Shown piece by piece: positions 24,631 through 39,800 of a DNA stretch of 64,000 bases (its first letter is position 1; the number at the start of each line of letters is the position of its first letter). A program made the translations under genes and the position numbers. The notes beneath the pieces are model-generated. The model ran no database searches, was not told where the DNA came from, and saw only the letters and a list, made by a program, of their open reading frames with translations. The stretch comes from Atopsyche davidsoni (Eukaryota > Arthropoda > Insecta > Trichoptera > Hydrobiosidae), in contig JAILWY010000009.1 in the NCBI GenBank assembly GCA_022113835.1, positions 9,338,001-9,402,000 of the forward strand, given 5' to 3'.

Positions 24631-27600
24631 TTTCGCGCCTCTAAACCCAAAATTCTGACCGGGATTTATGAGTTGGCCCGCGGCAAAACAGAGGAACGGG
24701 GGGAATTTTAATTAAGGACCCTCCGTGCCGCATCCGCCACCCTTTCGCGGGGTCGGGAAGGGGGATGATCCAACCGCCCTTATTATTTTTGGACCCTGAA
24801 TAGGAGTGATCATTGATCTCGTATTTATTAAGGGCGAGAAAAGTGAAAAGGCAATGTTTATTTTAATTTTTATGGATATTCTCTTTCCAGAGATGCCTTT
24901 GAGGTTTTTTTCTTTCACTTTGCTTGGCTTTTGGAAATTTCTTTGTTAAAAACCTCGTAAATATTTTTTTCATTTAATAAAAAATATCGCAGATAGCACA
25001 AAAATCATCTATATAATATATTTTTAAAAAGAAATTGTAGATTTGATGCTATTTGTAGAATACGATATTATCCAATAATGATCAAAAAGAAATGTCTTCG
25101 ATTAGGTTTTAGTACTGCTTTGTATATAGAAATGTCAACGCTCGAATAAAAAAATAAAGTCCCTGCATCTCCTTCGACTCTATTGCACTCTAACAATATC
25201 CGCCTTTAGAGCTAAAATTTCCATTCTGAACTTCAAAGAGCATTGCGATATTTTAAAATCACTTTAACTCATATCGTATGGGATATCAGTAATTGGATTC
25301 TTGCAGTATAAAATAAAAACAATGCATCTTTATTCTGTGCTTAAATTGAAACGCGCCCTTAATCCAAAAAAATAATCACATATGGCTTATACCTACGTAT
25401 TTGTCAGATCCAGCTATTTCCAAGTATTCTGGAGTCTGGAGTTCCTATACTTTGGCTCGGTATCAAATAGTCTAGCTATGTACCGGCTAATGGTGACCAA
25501 GAGGACGGTTTCTGCGAGCAATATAAGATTAATCTCTTCGACGTGCTTGGCATTTTAGATTCGGAGTAAGCCTGAATGTAATGGTGCACCCATTGTGTTA
25601 CTTAAGGTTTACTCTGGGGAAATGCAGGTTCCTTTGTGTTTGGAGAACTATTAACACTTAAGTTGTTAATTTCGATGTGCACGAGCTGCTCTATGCTAGA
25701 AATTGAACGTTTTTCTGCGTTTGCGTTTGATTATATAAAATCGGTATATCTTCAATTAATATAATATGAATATTCTTTTAATACCTAAATTTATTAGTAT
25801 ATTAACCATAATAAAAAAAACAATTTTTAAAATTAAGTTATCTTAAGTCATTTTGATTTTAATGCATAAGACACAAAAACTTATGAATCCCCAATATATC
25901 CACAAACAGGAGACTTATTGACATAATTATGTTTTTTTACTATTAACGTAACATTAATTAATTTTGATAATTTTAATTTATTCAAAATAATAAATGTTTT
26001 GCACGTTTATAAATTTTAGAAACGATATTAGGTTATTTTTAATATTGCCTGTAATTAGGAAATCAAGTGATTTTTAAGCGTACTTTTAGTATAATGAATT
26101 AGGAGCGCAATCAAGTTTGAAATAATATTCTTCAATTAAGTATACACATTAGATGTGAATAAATAATGATAAATTGATATTTCACGAAAAAATGTTACTT
26201 TAACATATTTGTTGATTCGCTTGTCAAATCTGTGAAGAAATATAAACACATCAAAAGCTATCTGAATACATATCTTTGCTTTCACCGCCATGCCAGGCGT
26301 CAATACCTTCCGACTTCCGGCTTCAGGAAGGAGAGTTCGATTCCGAGCTCGCGCATAAATCACAGATGATTCGAATGAGAAGACTCCCGCGGGTGTTTTT
26401 GCATGGCTGGAACACTTTGGCAGGTCATTTCGTTGCCAGACCATTCGATGTGTGGGGAAATCTAAGGATGTCACATGGTGACGGCTTGAATGTGAAATAT
26501 GCTTAGTGGTTTTCGGATTTTGAGAGTCATTGGTAAATAGTGGGGGTATGTGTGTTGAACTATCTGTTTATTTGAAAATTCATCACGTCTATAGTTTGAA
26601 AACAACAGTTCAATTAAAATGTCTACTTGGTAAATATTTGCACAATTCAATAGTATGATATGTGTACATACATGGTTCATCCTGGAAAAATGATGAAAAT
26701 TATCAAATTCATGAATTTTTGAGCAATATTACATAAAAATCTTACAAATATATTTTCAAAATTGAAATTATAAAAATAATAAAAGAAAGGCAAAAAAAAT
26801 CACTATGTTATGTTTGAAAAAAAGTTATTACTTACATATATATATTATCATATTTAAACCAAAAAATTTTTTTTTTGTAAAAAAGGGCTTATGAAAAGAT
26901 TCACGAGAATTTTATAATAAAATATATTTTGTAACGAAAAATAAAGACCTCAAATTAAAAAAAAAAACACTTTGAAAATTGAAATGTCGAGCTATGATAT
27001 TTTATAAAAAGATTTCACATAGAAATTTGTATGTGCGCACTATGCATAGTTATTATAAAAATATATTCATCCTAAAAATACATTCAATGCGTAAGGTTAA
27101 TATAGTATATAAAACGTTTGTAAATACATATACACAGAAACAAGTACTATTTCAGTACGTATAAATTTATCGTTACCTTTTTGAAATTTTGTCATATTTA
27201 TTTAGGATACACCATTTATCTTTCCATAGAAATACTTTTCATCTCTGTAAATATTTCTTCACACAGAGCTTTGAACGTATGTAGATATTTATTTGTACGA
27301 TACTGCAGAAGGGTTGAGTATTGCATATATTTATTTTTAGGGTGGTTTTAGGTTTCAAATTCTCGAGCAACGGTGGTAGTATTTCGTAAAGATAAAGACT
27401 ACTTTAAATTAATCTACGGAGTTAAAATTAAAACATCAATTTTTTTGTAGTTTGAAAAATATTGTACTAAACTAACCTAATTAGCATGTCAATTTATGAA
27501 TGTTTTTTTATGAAAGAATTCAATATATATTTTATGAATTTTGTCTCTGTAGATAAGTTATGTTATGTAAACTTCTGACAACAATATCTGAACCCTGAAA

Positions 27601-30600
27601 AAACTACCTAGTCACCTCTTCTGAATATTCCTCCAAAAATACAAAAAAATGAGGCTGATCTTGATGCGCTCTATTTACCTAAGGTAGAAGCGAGTCTTTA
27701 TACTATAAAAACAAGCCGACTTTTGCTCAAGAAGACAAAGAAGAATTAATTACTTGTAGAATTTTAGAAAGAGCTAGTTGCTATTTCTGTATAACTTTAA
27801 AGCACAAGTAGTAAAATTAATTGAACCCATTTTCAGTACCATGTACCACCCTAGTTTTGGTGTTTAAGTTGTACCCTTGGACATTACAACAAGGTATCTT
27901 TAAATAAGAATCTTTTATACTTCCACTCTCAATAAAATTGTCAACTTTATAGGAGTAATTTACAAAACATGTTGAAGATAATCACTACATTGAAGAAAAT
28001 TTATGAATCCAGCCCCCTTAAACGACATAATTATGCTTGGGGTATTTAGTCCCTGCAGTATATTAGGGCAGCAACCACCCTTACACGAGACCACCCCCGC
28101 ACTGACAGTAGAAAATCAAATTAAGTGCGGAAAAGTATAAACTGCAGTGAAACGTGGGATGGCGTGGTGAGTAATGAAAAGTGTGATGACTCACAGGGTG
28201 AATATACAAACAGATAACTCGTACTGTGAGTCAGGGAGTAAAACGACTGCCATAAAAACTTAACTGACCGTTTACCTACATTACTGTAAAAAGTGATTTC
28301 GAATACGAAAAGTAATAAAATATCGATAGTTATTTAGGTTGTTGCCCGCAGGTAGCACCGGTTTTCAAAAGGTAAAGCTTGCATTCACATGATTTTATGC
28401 GTATGTTTCTTGATTGACATGTGTTTATGCTGAAAAAGCTTTACCGATACTTTGGCAATTTTTGAAATAAATAAAATAGTTCATTAAAATTAAAGATCAA
28501 TTTTATATTCTCTTAACCGTAATTATGTTTTTCTTAAGTAAATTTATTTATTAAAAAACAAATTTAAAGTTTAGTTAGGTTTATACATAGCTTGACATTC
28601 ACTTAAACAAATCACATACATTTTTTTAAACACAATGAGAACATTAAGATAAAAGAAAAAAAATCTATTATTCAAGACATTAAATTGAATCTCAAACGAA
28701 AATTTAGATAACACCAGACAAAAGATAAAAAAGAAAAAGAATGCCATTTACAATTCAAGTACTAGAACTAATTAATTTATCAAATGAGTTATTTTTAAAG
28801 AATTCATTTATTAATAAAAATTTCATAAACATACAGGCACATTGCCGGAAGTCTTACTTTGCTGTTGCCATGAAACTAAAGGTCAAAGGCAAACACTTAA
28901 GGGCTCAGTCTGGAGGGTGGAGGCTTTGAACTCCGGCGCCTTTGCAGACCGAGGCTTGTAGAGCACTATAGGACCCTTCTGCCATACTCTACAGTGGTCT
29001 GGAGAAAGCACTTTACCTGTAATATTCTAAATTACCACCTATATGTATCAATATGATATTATTAAATTAATACGGAAATATTTTCAAATACGAAACACTT
29101 TCTTAACATAGGAAATGGCTAGTAACAAATCATTGTAATGTAATGCGACCTCAAAGCTTGTAAGTGTAGGGCGCGGCAAGCTAGCCTTTCTATGGCTGTA
29201 GTTTACAATCGGTTCATTTGCGAACATCATAATAAAAAGCTCACTCAGTGTTCAACGCTTCCAAGTATTAATATCTTTAACAAAAATCAATAAAAATTTT
29301 ACCTCATTGTTCGACGCTTCCAAGAATCTATTATAACAAAAAAAAAATCTATATTAAAAAAGCTTCTCATAAAATCGTGCATGGATAAAACCATATTACA
29401 TTATTTAGTATTTAAAACTTGTTATGTTTTAAATTTACTTCGACGCTATTATGATTTTTTAAAATATGTTTTCACGTGATTTTTTTTTTTACCTAAATTA
29501 AATTTGCTTTCAATTATTAAAATTCACAAGTTGGCCGCGTTTAGTTAATAAATCGATTTAATAATTTTTCAAACTTCTATTATATTTCAATTTTAAAAAT
29601 ATAATTGTCAATGTCTAGGCAAAATATACTTTTTTGAAAATTTTACCAAACAAAACGACACTATGATCTAAAAAAATGCCTCATTAATATATTTTTTTCT
29701 TAATTCATTATAAATATATTATTATATGCTATATTTATAATTATTAAAGAAATTCATGATTTATAGTATTGTTATTCGTGTTTATTATTTCTTGTGGCAA
29801 AAATTGAGAAAACACAAAAATAAGTAGGCACTTTCATTTATTTAAAATTTAAACGAAAACCCATTATGTTGTCATCTTATCAGTCCAGATTTCCCGTTTC
29901 TATAATAAGTTACTTCCATAAAGAATTCAAATCATAACCTGTTGCAAAATCTAAAACAGATAAAATACTTGCCTATTGAATGCGACAAGCAGATAAATTA
30001 TTTTAAATCATCTTTATCAGTTTAATTGGATTAATAAGCACCCTAAGCTTGTTTACATGGAATCGAAAACTTCAGCAGCCTTTCTCATTATGTTTAAAGC
30101 TTAATTATAATGAAATTTATTCAAAGTAATACAAAATAATGGAGCTGCATAAACACGCGTACAACCCGTGTTGTCATGTGATTAATTCGGTATTCCATAT
30201 TTTTGGGACATTTGTTTAGCTTTGTTTTTCTTGAAACTTATACAAGGCTATTTGGCACGCAAAGCCTTCTAACTAAGGGTTGATTAGAGTTAATAAATCA
30301 CTTCCTTCTCCCCGCGCTGCCTAGTGGCGTACAAGGATAGCTTTACCCTGGTTTATTTTAAAATTTCAACCATATATTTAAAACAAGATCACATATCAAA
30401 CTATTGCGTAATTTTATATTTACTATTTTTAGTGAAAGCATATATTTTTGTTATAAAACAAGCTATTTTAATAACATATAAAATTTATTTAATTTATGTA
30501 TTATTTGTATCCCATACATTCACAATAAAATATTAAATAAGAATACGCTAAAAATATTTAATAATACGCTTTCTTTCTTTTTCAACATCAAAAAGATTAG

Positions 30601-33600
30601 AAAATATACTTAAGATGCAGATAATTATTAGATATTTCAAAATAATAAAAAAATAATTAATTGGTTATATAAATAATAATCGCAGATTTTGATCAATTTG
30701 CAATCAACAAGAAATAATGCTTTTTATGCAATGGAATCAATTAAAGAGCTTACCAACAATAAGAGGACTGAAGACAACTTGGCAGAACGATAAAAATTTT
30801 ATATTTTATAATACATTTAGATACAGAAAAGAATAAATATCTTTCACTTTACTGAAAAGTCTTACTAAAATAGTTATTTTTATGTCGTGAATTTTTGACG
30901 TAATTGTTACAATGTGAAAAATTGGTTTGTTGCTAGGAATAACTGGCTAGGAAATTTAATATATTAAAAACACCGTAATTTTCTTTTATGTATTCGTACC
31001 GTGGGTGCCTCACGTGTGTGTATCCGGTGTGATATTCATTTGTCACTGTCAAGTTTTAGCTTTTATGGTAATTTAATGTAATCTTCCCTTCTTTGGTTTT
31101 AAGATGTAAAGATTTTAAATATAAATTAGACAAATTATTTTTAATTTATTATGGTTATAAATAAAAGTATAGCGCGTTAGCTCCGACAAGATGTCAAGTA
31201 GCAAATACCAACATAGCACAAGGAATGATTAATTATTACATATTTTACTAACCGTTTCCTTCAGCTCATAACAATGTCCAAACGTTGTCGCCAATTTTTT
31301 GATGTCCGTATAGTTATTTCATATCTTGTATGGCTTATCAAAAAAATTGTAAATGATATTTAAAAAAAATCTAAATTTACACTCATGTCAGAGTATTTAT
31401 TTTGTTTATGTATTATCATTCAACAATACTTTATATTGATGCTTCCGTGAATTTATTTAATAAATTTTAAATAACTGTGAATAATCTAGTCTAATAATCT
31501 ACAGAATAATCCATTTTTTTAAAGGTATAAACTAATTTTAGATCATGATATTTTTTATACCGCTGTATTTTTTATAATCAAAGTCCTTCTCGAAGAATCA
31601 CAATGGGCTTGAAAAATAGGACCTGCATGCCTTGCCCGGTGTGTTATAGTTTATCTGAATAAAATTTAAATAATCAGGATATTCTCAATGTAGGTGTGGT
31701 CTCACCAACAATACACGGCTCCGGTATATTTTGAATGCACAGACTCCATTAGTAATAGTATTTATGAAGCAATTTAATGTTTCCAATTGATTTGTGGTCT
31801 GCTTTCATCATAATGTGCTCTGAAAAAGGTAATTTTATATTTGAATATAATTTAATGCCAACGAGATATAAAATAAATATCTGAATATTAAGGCCATTGT
31901 CATATCCTGTGTCGTGGCAATAGATAATAATGTTGCTATAAATTTATTTGTAACATTTTCAATTTGAAACCAATTCACTTGGGCCTTATATAGAGCTACA
32001 CATTACGAAGATCAATTCACCCACAAATTTACAAAGATAACGTATATATATAAATATAAATGAATACACAGTGTTTAAAAATGTATGTTAATATACATAA
32101 ATTTTTATTGCTGTTTTTTAATGTTTTATTTATAAAAAAATCAGAATTTTTGGTTAGTACTTTGTTGATATAGTGTATTTATATAAATTTTAAAAATGTT
32201 ATATATATGATATATTATAATGGTCTAAAACTGTGAAGAAACTATATCATCATTACTAACGCTTTTATTTGCTAACGCAGCAACAATAAGGTATAAATTT
32301 AATTATTTCTGTAAATTCGTATGATTATCTTTATACTTTCTAGGATTAAAAAAAAATACAATACAAGTGTAATCGTACAGAAGATTTTGTAGAAATTATG
32401 GTATTTATATGGTATAGTAAATTTAACACTATATTCGATTTTAGAAAAGGTTTATAGAAAACTTTTATAGTCATTCGGATATACGAGTATTTTGAATTGA
32501 ATAAATATATGATAAAATATGATAGGGTTTTGCGAATAGTAAGTTATCAATTTAAAGGTCAAAGTAAACTCACCTTATTTTTTAAATGCTTAGTGATTTT
32601 CATAATAATTATTAGTAAAAATAATTTTAATATTTCTACGTTATAGATTGATATATATTAAAATAACAAAAAAATTAAACAAGTTCAAATTTAAAAAATT
32701 TACTTGATTAATTATTGTTTAAAATCAAAATATTATTATCAATTTTCAAATTCGTCTACAATTTTTTATAATATAAAATAGTTATTTTAGTTTTGTTCTA
32801 CCTAGTACTACAAAAAATACTTACTTAATTCTCAATTCGATAACATTGATTAATAAATAAATTAGAAGGCTTAATTACGGCGGACCTATTTTGAGATGAA
32901 TCGATTGCAACCCTTTTAATAAGTTAGTGGCTCGGGTTCACCCCCGCTGCGATTATTAATCAAGTTTCCAGACATCTTAAGGGTGGTTTTCATTTATATT
33001 CATCACAGCCGTGAACTTATCTGCGTAACAAATGTTTTTCCTTGACAAAAATATTTCTGGGCATTTCCTTGTTTGCCGCGCCAAAGGAGTAAACAAAGAA
33101 TGTGCGCCGGTCAGCAGCCATAGATTGGATGTTACTTACTTGGATTATATATATATTTTTTAAAAATAAAACTCATATAACAGATTGATAAGATTATTTT
33201 TTTTTAGAAATATCACACGTCTCGTGTTTTTGAAAATATTTTATACGCATAATTGAATGTTTCAATAAAAAAAAGTAACGCAAGTGTCTTGTTTAAGAAA
33301 ATGCGTATACATATTTACAGTTTATAAAACAAAAACAAAAATATTTATTTTTATTTAATATAAAGTAATATTTTATGTAATATTGATAGTCTCTTTGATC
33401 TAACAACCTATCATTGTCTAAAATATAATGATTTTTAAGTTAAGGGGTGATAGTTATTATCAACTAAAATTTACAGAAATCAAGGGTTACAGGAATTTAA
33501 TTAGTGTTTTAGGGGTGCTGGAATTCTAGCTTTGATGTATACATATTATTGAGTTGAGTTAGTCTCGGTCTAAGCTTTTAAGATTGTTGATGTACTAGTT

Positions 33601-33610
33601 AAAATAAAAC
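24630..33610. other. gene-poor AT-rich region
   Basis: No coding exon, tRNA or complete transposon recognised. GC-richer islands lie at about 24,640-24,800, 26,280-26,480, 28,020-28,280, 28,840-29,000 and 30,140-30,340. A 24-bp sequence ending TTCnACGCTTCCAAG is repeated at 29241-29265 and 29301-29324. Confidence 0.45.
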
Positions 33611-33624
33611 TAGCGATATTTTTT

Positions 33625-33890
33625 TTATGACGCGGCGCAAGTCTCCGGCAAGCCTGCGTGCTGGCGCCACATTACAGCGCGTCTATCTTTTGATAAAATC
33701 CCACCTCGGTCGATTATTCCGCCGCGCGGCCGTGGCTGGACATCTGTATTACTGAAAGAGCCCGCTCTTTAGGGGCAGTCGCGTAAATCAGCCCCCTCGC
33801 CCCCGCCCCCCGCACCCCCGCGCCCCCCACCCCCTCGGCCGCTCAGTTTTAATCATACGGCTTCCTGCTACGCCCCTGTTCGGTTGAGGG
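33625..33890. other. GC-rich island
   Basis: Starts at a GACGCGGCGCAAG stretch and includes a C-run (CCCCCGCCCCCCGCACCCCC) near 33,800. No coding frame. It is a candidate conserved non-coding element or unmethylated island. Confidence 0.35.
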
Positions 33891-36800
33891 AGCATTAATG
33901 CTGGATTTGTTGTGGAGAACGAGTGCACTCTCTATAGCTAGGTACGCTTAATATCAAATTAAGCCTTTTTAAATTCGTGGTGAAAAAGGCTTCCGTGTTC
34001 TTTCATTTAAAATATTTATTTCCCCGAGTATTATTTGCATTTCCTGAATTTAAATTTGTCTTCTTCGTAAGTCGAGAGTTTTGACGAGAACAAGTGATAT
34101 AATAAAAATACTCATTTTATAAGGAGAGTCAGAGTAAATTGAATAAAGTTAAATTTGTTTTCTTAGAAATGCTAAATTGTAATATTTACAATTTTTTTTA
34201 TCTTTTCAAATATAAATATAAAATTTAATAATCTGCAATCAAAATTAAACTTAATCTTTGGTCGATACTAAAAATTTATTTCAATGTATTTTTTTAATCT
34301 TAAATATCCCATAAGGGAAAAAAGACGATATTTTCATTTTCAGTACGAAACATTTGTTCATAACGATATACATAACATCTTAGGTTTTATAAAATTTATT
34401 TTATAAAATAAATGGCTAGGCCTCAAATTATATTTAAAAAATTATAAAAAGTTGAGTAGATTACCCACTGTTATTATTAATTGTACCATATCAATCAAGT
34501 GTACCATAAATATTGGTAAATAATTGAACAAAACCTCATATTTTTCAAACATGATAATCATGATTACGATAACAATAAAAATTAAGATAATGGTCTTGTA
34601 TAGTATTGGAGTTTTATTATTTTGAATATTTTTATTCAAGTAATGATATGAAATGAAATAATTGATTAAATTTATTTGTGTACATTATTTTAAACTTGCC
34701 GTAAGCTTAACTATTTTTAAATTTTCATTGTAGTTTATAACTCCAGCATTCTGAAGAATTCAAATCAAATTTGATTTGAATATGAAATCGTGTCGAGTTT
34801 TATTCTAATAATAACCAAACTCTCGCCTGAGCTGACTGCACGCACGCGGAAGTGGGAATACTAATAATTAATAATAATGGAAACAGTTTATCATGTTTTT
34901 ACGATCGTGCATTCACTTTAAATATTAAATGTAGTTTCTTGAATGTAGTCATTTATTTGCAGTCATTATTTACAAAATGCATCGCTACCAAAAAATAGGC
35001 CAAACTCAAATAGTTTAAGTTGTACGACTTAAAATTAAAGTCTAACGACTTCAACAGTTATGGTCATAGTATTCTAGTAATTATATAAAAGCCGGTGAGG
35101 TTTGATTCATGGATTTAAAATTACTTTTTCTAATTATTTGCCATGCCTAACTTAAATATCAGGAAGATCGAGTTAGATATAGAGTTTTAGAAATATCTAG
35201 AAAATCAAATTTATAAAAAAACATAATCACGGTATTATAGTTAATTTCCATTTGAAATTAAAACCTAAATAAAAACGAACAAACAAAGGAGCGCGTAACT
35301 AGAGAAGCTACATACAAAATTATAAAGCTTCATATTCTCAGAATTACCCTTTCTCGTAAATTATGATGTAATGGAAAATCTCATTAGAAGGTGCGAGTAC
35401 AATTCTCAGAACTTCATATTTTTTTATTATTCTTCAATAATGATGCACAATTTCATACATTTTATGAAAGCAGAAATGGGAATTTCCGATAATTTTCATT
35501 CTAGTTCTTCAAAGAGGTTTCTGAAGTACTTTAAATGTAAAATTTACACTATTTATTATCTTGATAGAAGATGGCATATTAAAATGCTGGATTTCTATAA
35601 AGCTTTATGTTCAAGTCACTATTCAACTTTACCTCATCCCACTAACGTGAAATACACGATTCCCATTTCTTAACTTAATGATTCACTCACATATTTTTTC
35701 TAATATCGCAATTGAATCATGCAATGGGCTTTATAGTTTAATATTTTTTCAGTGCATAAACTCTTAATGTTCTTATTATCATTCCTTTAATATAAACGTA
35801 AGTGTTATAATCCTTTTGCATACATGCAGTTTGGAATACTATGCACTGTAAAATATAGCGTTTCGTATTGTTTATTCAGTTTGATTGTTTATTGAAAAGA
35901 CAAGACCCGTATGTAGATAATTGATTGTGACAACTGTTATTAAAGTCATACACTTCGAGATGTAGATGAAATTACAATTGTAAAGTTATAAAGATATATA
36001 CAGACAAAGTAGTAATCAAACAGCATTCACTTTAAAAGTCATATTGATTCAAATAACTGCCATGTTAATACTGTTTCATTCATTTTACTCTTTGAAATTT
36101 AACTGATATATAAAACAATAACCTGATAATGGGTAAATCTGAAAACAGTCGTGTTTTTGGCATGTTAATGTTAAAGTAATTCTAAATAAGAAGGAATTAC
36201 TTTTCCTTTAACAAACATGCCAACAAACTAAAATGTCCACAAAATCAATAAATATTTTTTTTTAGAACAATATTAGAAACGAGGTTATACTATTACTAAA
36301 TGAACTAATTATACCTAAGATTATTTTGATTACAATTTTTTTGGCACGAGATGATTAGTCTTTTTATTTTTCCATCTTACTAAAACGAATCAGATATTTT
36401 TTAAATTTTATAGCTCTCGGCTAATATGGCTTCTATTACTTAATCAAAGTCGGGTACTGTGACTACTTTATGTGTATGGGGAGATATTTGAAATTAATAA
36501 TGTTTCCTTTAAGTGACAATAAATGTTGGAAAGGTTATATAAGAGTTTAACAGACCGTATATCAAGTGAAATACTTCGCCAATCGTAAAGTTAACACCAA
36601 CGTTAAAATACCTTACTATTTCAAATAAGAATGTATTATATATTTGAAACTATTTTATTTATATGAATTTTCGGGATATCTAGTGATATTCTTACAATTT
36701 TTTTTATGTGTTCGTTTTCATAATGTTTATAAACGTAACATATAATATTGAAAAAAAGGGTAATATAAAGAAGATATAGTAGAATGGGAATATAAATCTT

Positions 36801-39800
36801 AAGAAGGTTGGGTATATATATCTACCAAAAATGCACAAGGTGCGAAAATAACTTTCATGAGAATTTAATACCAAATGAAATAAGTGTATGAGGGGGTTCT
36901 CAGTATTTCAGTTTTGAATATAAGACAATGTCTTGTATGGACATAACCCCTGAACGATGGTATTATGTTGAAACATATATATTAATATATATAAGAATTC
37001 ACAAACCATTGAAATATTGATATTTAAACACTATATTGTTCAAACTTCTTCCTATATTGCCTATCTACTAATTTTGCTTTTCATTCATTGAAATCAAAGT
37101 TATTCATTTGAATTTTTTATTATAACACTTAGCATCTATTTTTCAATGTTTATCCACTATATATTAATAGTTAAGGTACACCCAAAAGTTCAACAAGCCT
37201 CATGTTAAAATTTTTATAATATTGATAATTTTTAAAAATATTTTTGGAGTAATATAAAAAGAGTTACCATGTTCGAAAATTATTACAGTTAAAGTGACTT
37301 GCTGTTTCCGCTTCAAAAGTTCTCATTGCTTGACCCCGGCTATTTATTTTCACTTCCATGAACATACGTAAAACAAAACATTGATTTTGTGGTCGTTTTC
37401 ATATCCTGGATATAACTAACAAACTAAAATAAAGCCGTGATATATTAAATCCACATTCTAATTACAATTTAAAATCGGAGTGAAATACTTAAGAACCTCG
37501 TCTAATGTTTATGATTTCTTCACGAAGACAAGATGAATAGAGAGTGATCCATCACCACAATTAGTTTATAGTTAGTATCCACTACAAAGTCTTCATTAGC
37601 AGCCCGCTTAGCGTTAATTAAAATTCTTGTAAATCACTCCACGTAGCCTCTGCTTGGCGTTGGCGATGCGTTTCGAACCAACACTTTGCAAATTTGCGCA
37701 GGTATGAATGCAGGTGTGATTAATGCTGCGATGACGCGACAACTGCGATATAAATTGTAGTGATTTGAAAGCAAACGAGGCGGCCACTTGAGAAGACGCT
37801 TCGTCCCAGCGTATTATGCAGGTGAAGATTTAAATCCCCCATCAATTCCAGTCTCGGACGTGAAAGAGAGGATGTTCGGAATGAATAGGTATCCTTAGTC
37901 AATTTTATGCCCTTTGACCGCGATAATGCTTGCGTCTAGTTTCTGTTAGCGTTAGAAATTTTCAATTTTAGCGTTCAGTCGGAGAAATGGATGATATTTT
38001 AAATAACACTTGAAACAAGTTTACGGACTCGCTGTTTAGTGTAGGATTTACTACGCCGAGTTTTACTAGAGTAATTTTAAATTATGTACCTGGCAACGAA
38101 GGAGTTTAACAATAGTTAAATAACGGTGATAAATAATAATCACACTCAGTATTGACCTGCTATAGTTTTAAATAACTGTTTAATCACACTTGCATAGTTA
38201 AATACAAATACATAAATTTACAAATTCAATATTAGCACAAAAACCTGAGGCGATATTTTAATTTTAATGAAAAAAAGTGAATTGTATTAATAAATAAGCA
38301 TCTCGGTCAATAAAAACACTTTTATTACAATACGTTAATATTACTAGTTATCGACAAAAATTATGTTTGAAAGACTACCTTTCAACGATGTGTTAATGTA
38401 TATATTATATGATTTTTTTTAGTTGTAATTTTTTGTGGTGATACACAGCACTGTTATTCATTGAACTTATTTTAAAAGAGTATGGAACCCATATACTCCA
38501 TTCACTCACATAATAAGACATGATTGTTAAAACAAGAAAAATTCATTATTTTTTTAAGAAATCTATTGAGTGAGTGTAATAGTGCAAAGAAACTTTCAGT
38601 ACCACTGACAACATTATGGCACAACAAACATTCAGTCGATATAGAAGTCCAGTACTACACTTTTCTAGAAGGTAGCCAATCCTGGTACCATTTTATAAAT
38701 ATATGCTGTCATATTTATATTATATAACACCTAATATATTGATTGTTTACTACGATCAAAACTGGCTCAATATTGTTGTATTCATACTTGACTGATAACT
38801 AATTTTCAGCTAATTTTAACTAATTCAAAGTGCGCAAAAAAAAAAGAAAATTAATAAGAGAAAATTAAAAGTATGTAAAACATTTGTATCTAATGTGAAT
38901 CTACAGACTGCACTTTTTATTTAAAATTTCTCAGCTTCGGTGCTTGCCACCCTCCGTGCATTTCTTCCTACCCCTGTGCGCTGGGCTCGCCGGCCGCTGC
39001 CGACATATTGTCCTGGCATATTGAAATATGTTTTTCCCATATTAACGATGGCGCCTTGGAGCTGGGAGCCCGCGTAACCCGTTTGGAGAGGCGTCTGTGA
39101 CTTTGAACATTATTTTAAAATATTAGAAATTTTAAGCAAGAGTCTGGAAAAATCAGATATGAATTTCAGAAACACTCTTGTACACTTATAATAAAAAAAT
39201 CAATAACAAATATTGTAATTAATATCAGTTTTTAAATAAAAATGACCTAAATATATATTTTATTTCATGTAATGAAAATTAAATTTATTTTGATAGATTC
39301 TCATTAAATATCAGATAATCAACTGAATACAAATATTTAAGGTTTATCAAGAAATAAAAGGTTATTTTAATTGATAACGATGATGACACAACTCTTATTA
39401 AGAGCATGTGTTAATTTTTCCACGGTTGTATAAACTTTAAATACGCTAAGTGCGGCAAGGGCCAACACTCTCACATAACTTGTTTTTAATCTCATCACGC
39501 TTCTAAAGCATTCGGGATTAAAAAACCTTAATCCCAATGATCATAGATCAGCGCCACGCCCAAGCCGCTGGGGTTAAACGGCGACCCTCCCGGGGGGCAA
39601 GTAAGGCGGCTTATCCGTTTTCAGTTTTAATTTCCTTTTTCGTAAACACATCCGGGAGGCCATGCGGGAGTTTTGAGCCGATTTATAGGGTGGCCGGCTA
39701 CTGGTGATGTCACTACCTCAACTTGTTTGAAATATAGCCTTTGAACGAAGTTCCCGGCGCTAAAACCTGAAGGCCAATGGCGTTCTGCCGGATGTGGGCA

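Noticed and set aside
26276..26506. 76-codon frame and a B-box-like AGTTCGATTCC near 26,333
   Set aside because: No recognised protein motif, and no A-box or second copy found; left as a GC-richer island.
29241..29324. 24-bp sequence repeated 60 bp apart
   Set aside because: Too short and too diverged to call an element; noted only in the region description.
35371..35673. 100-codon plus frame
   Set aside because: Composition and motif content look random; no splice sites fit a conserved domain.
36961..36995. AT palindrome around TATATATTAATATATA
   Set aside because: Simple AT sequence; expected often by chance in this DNA.
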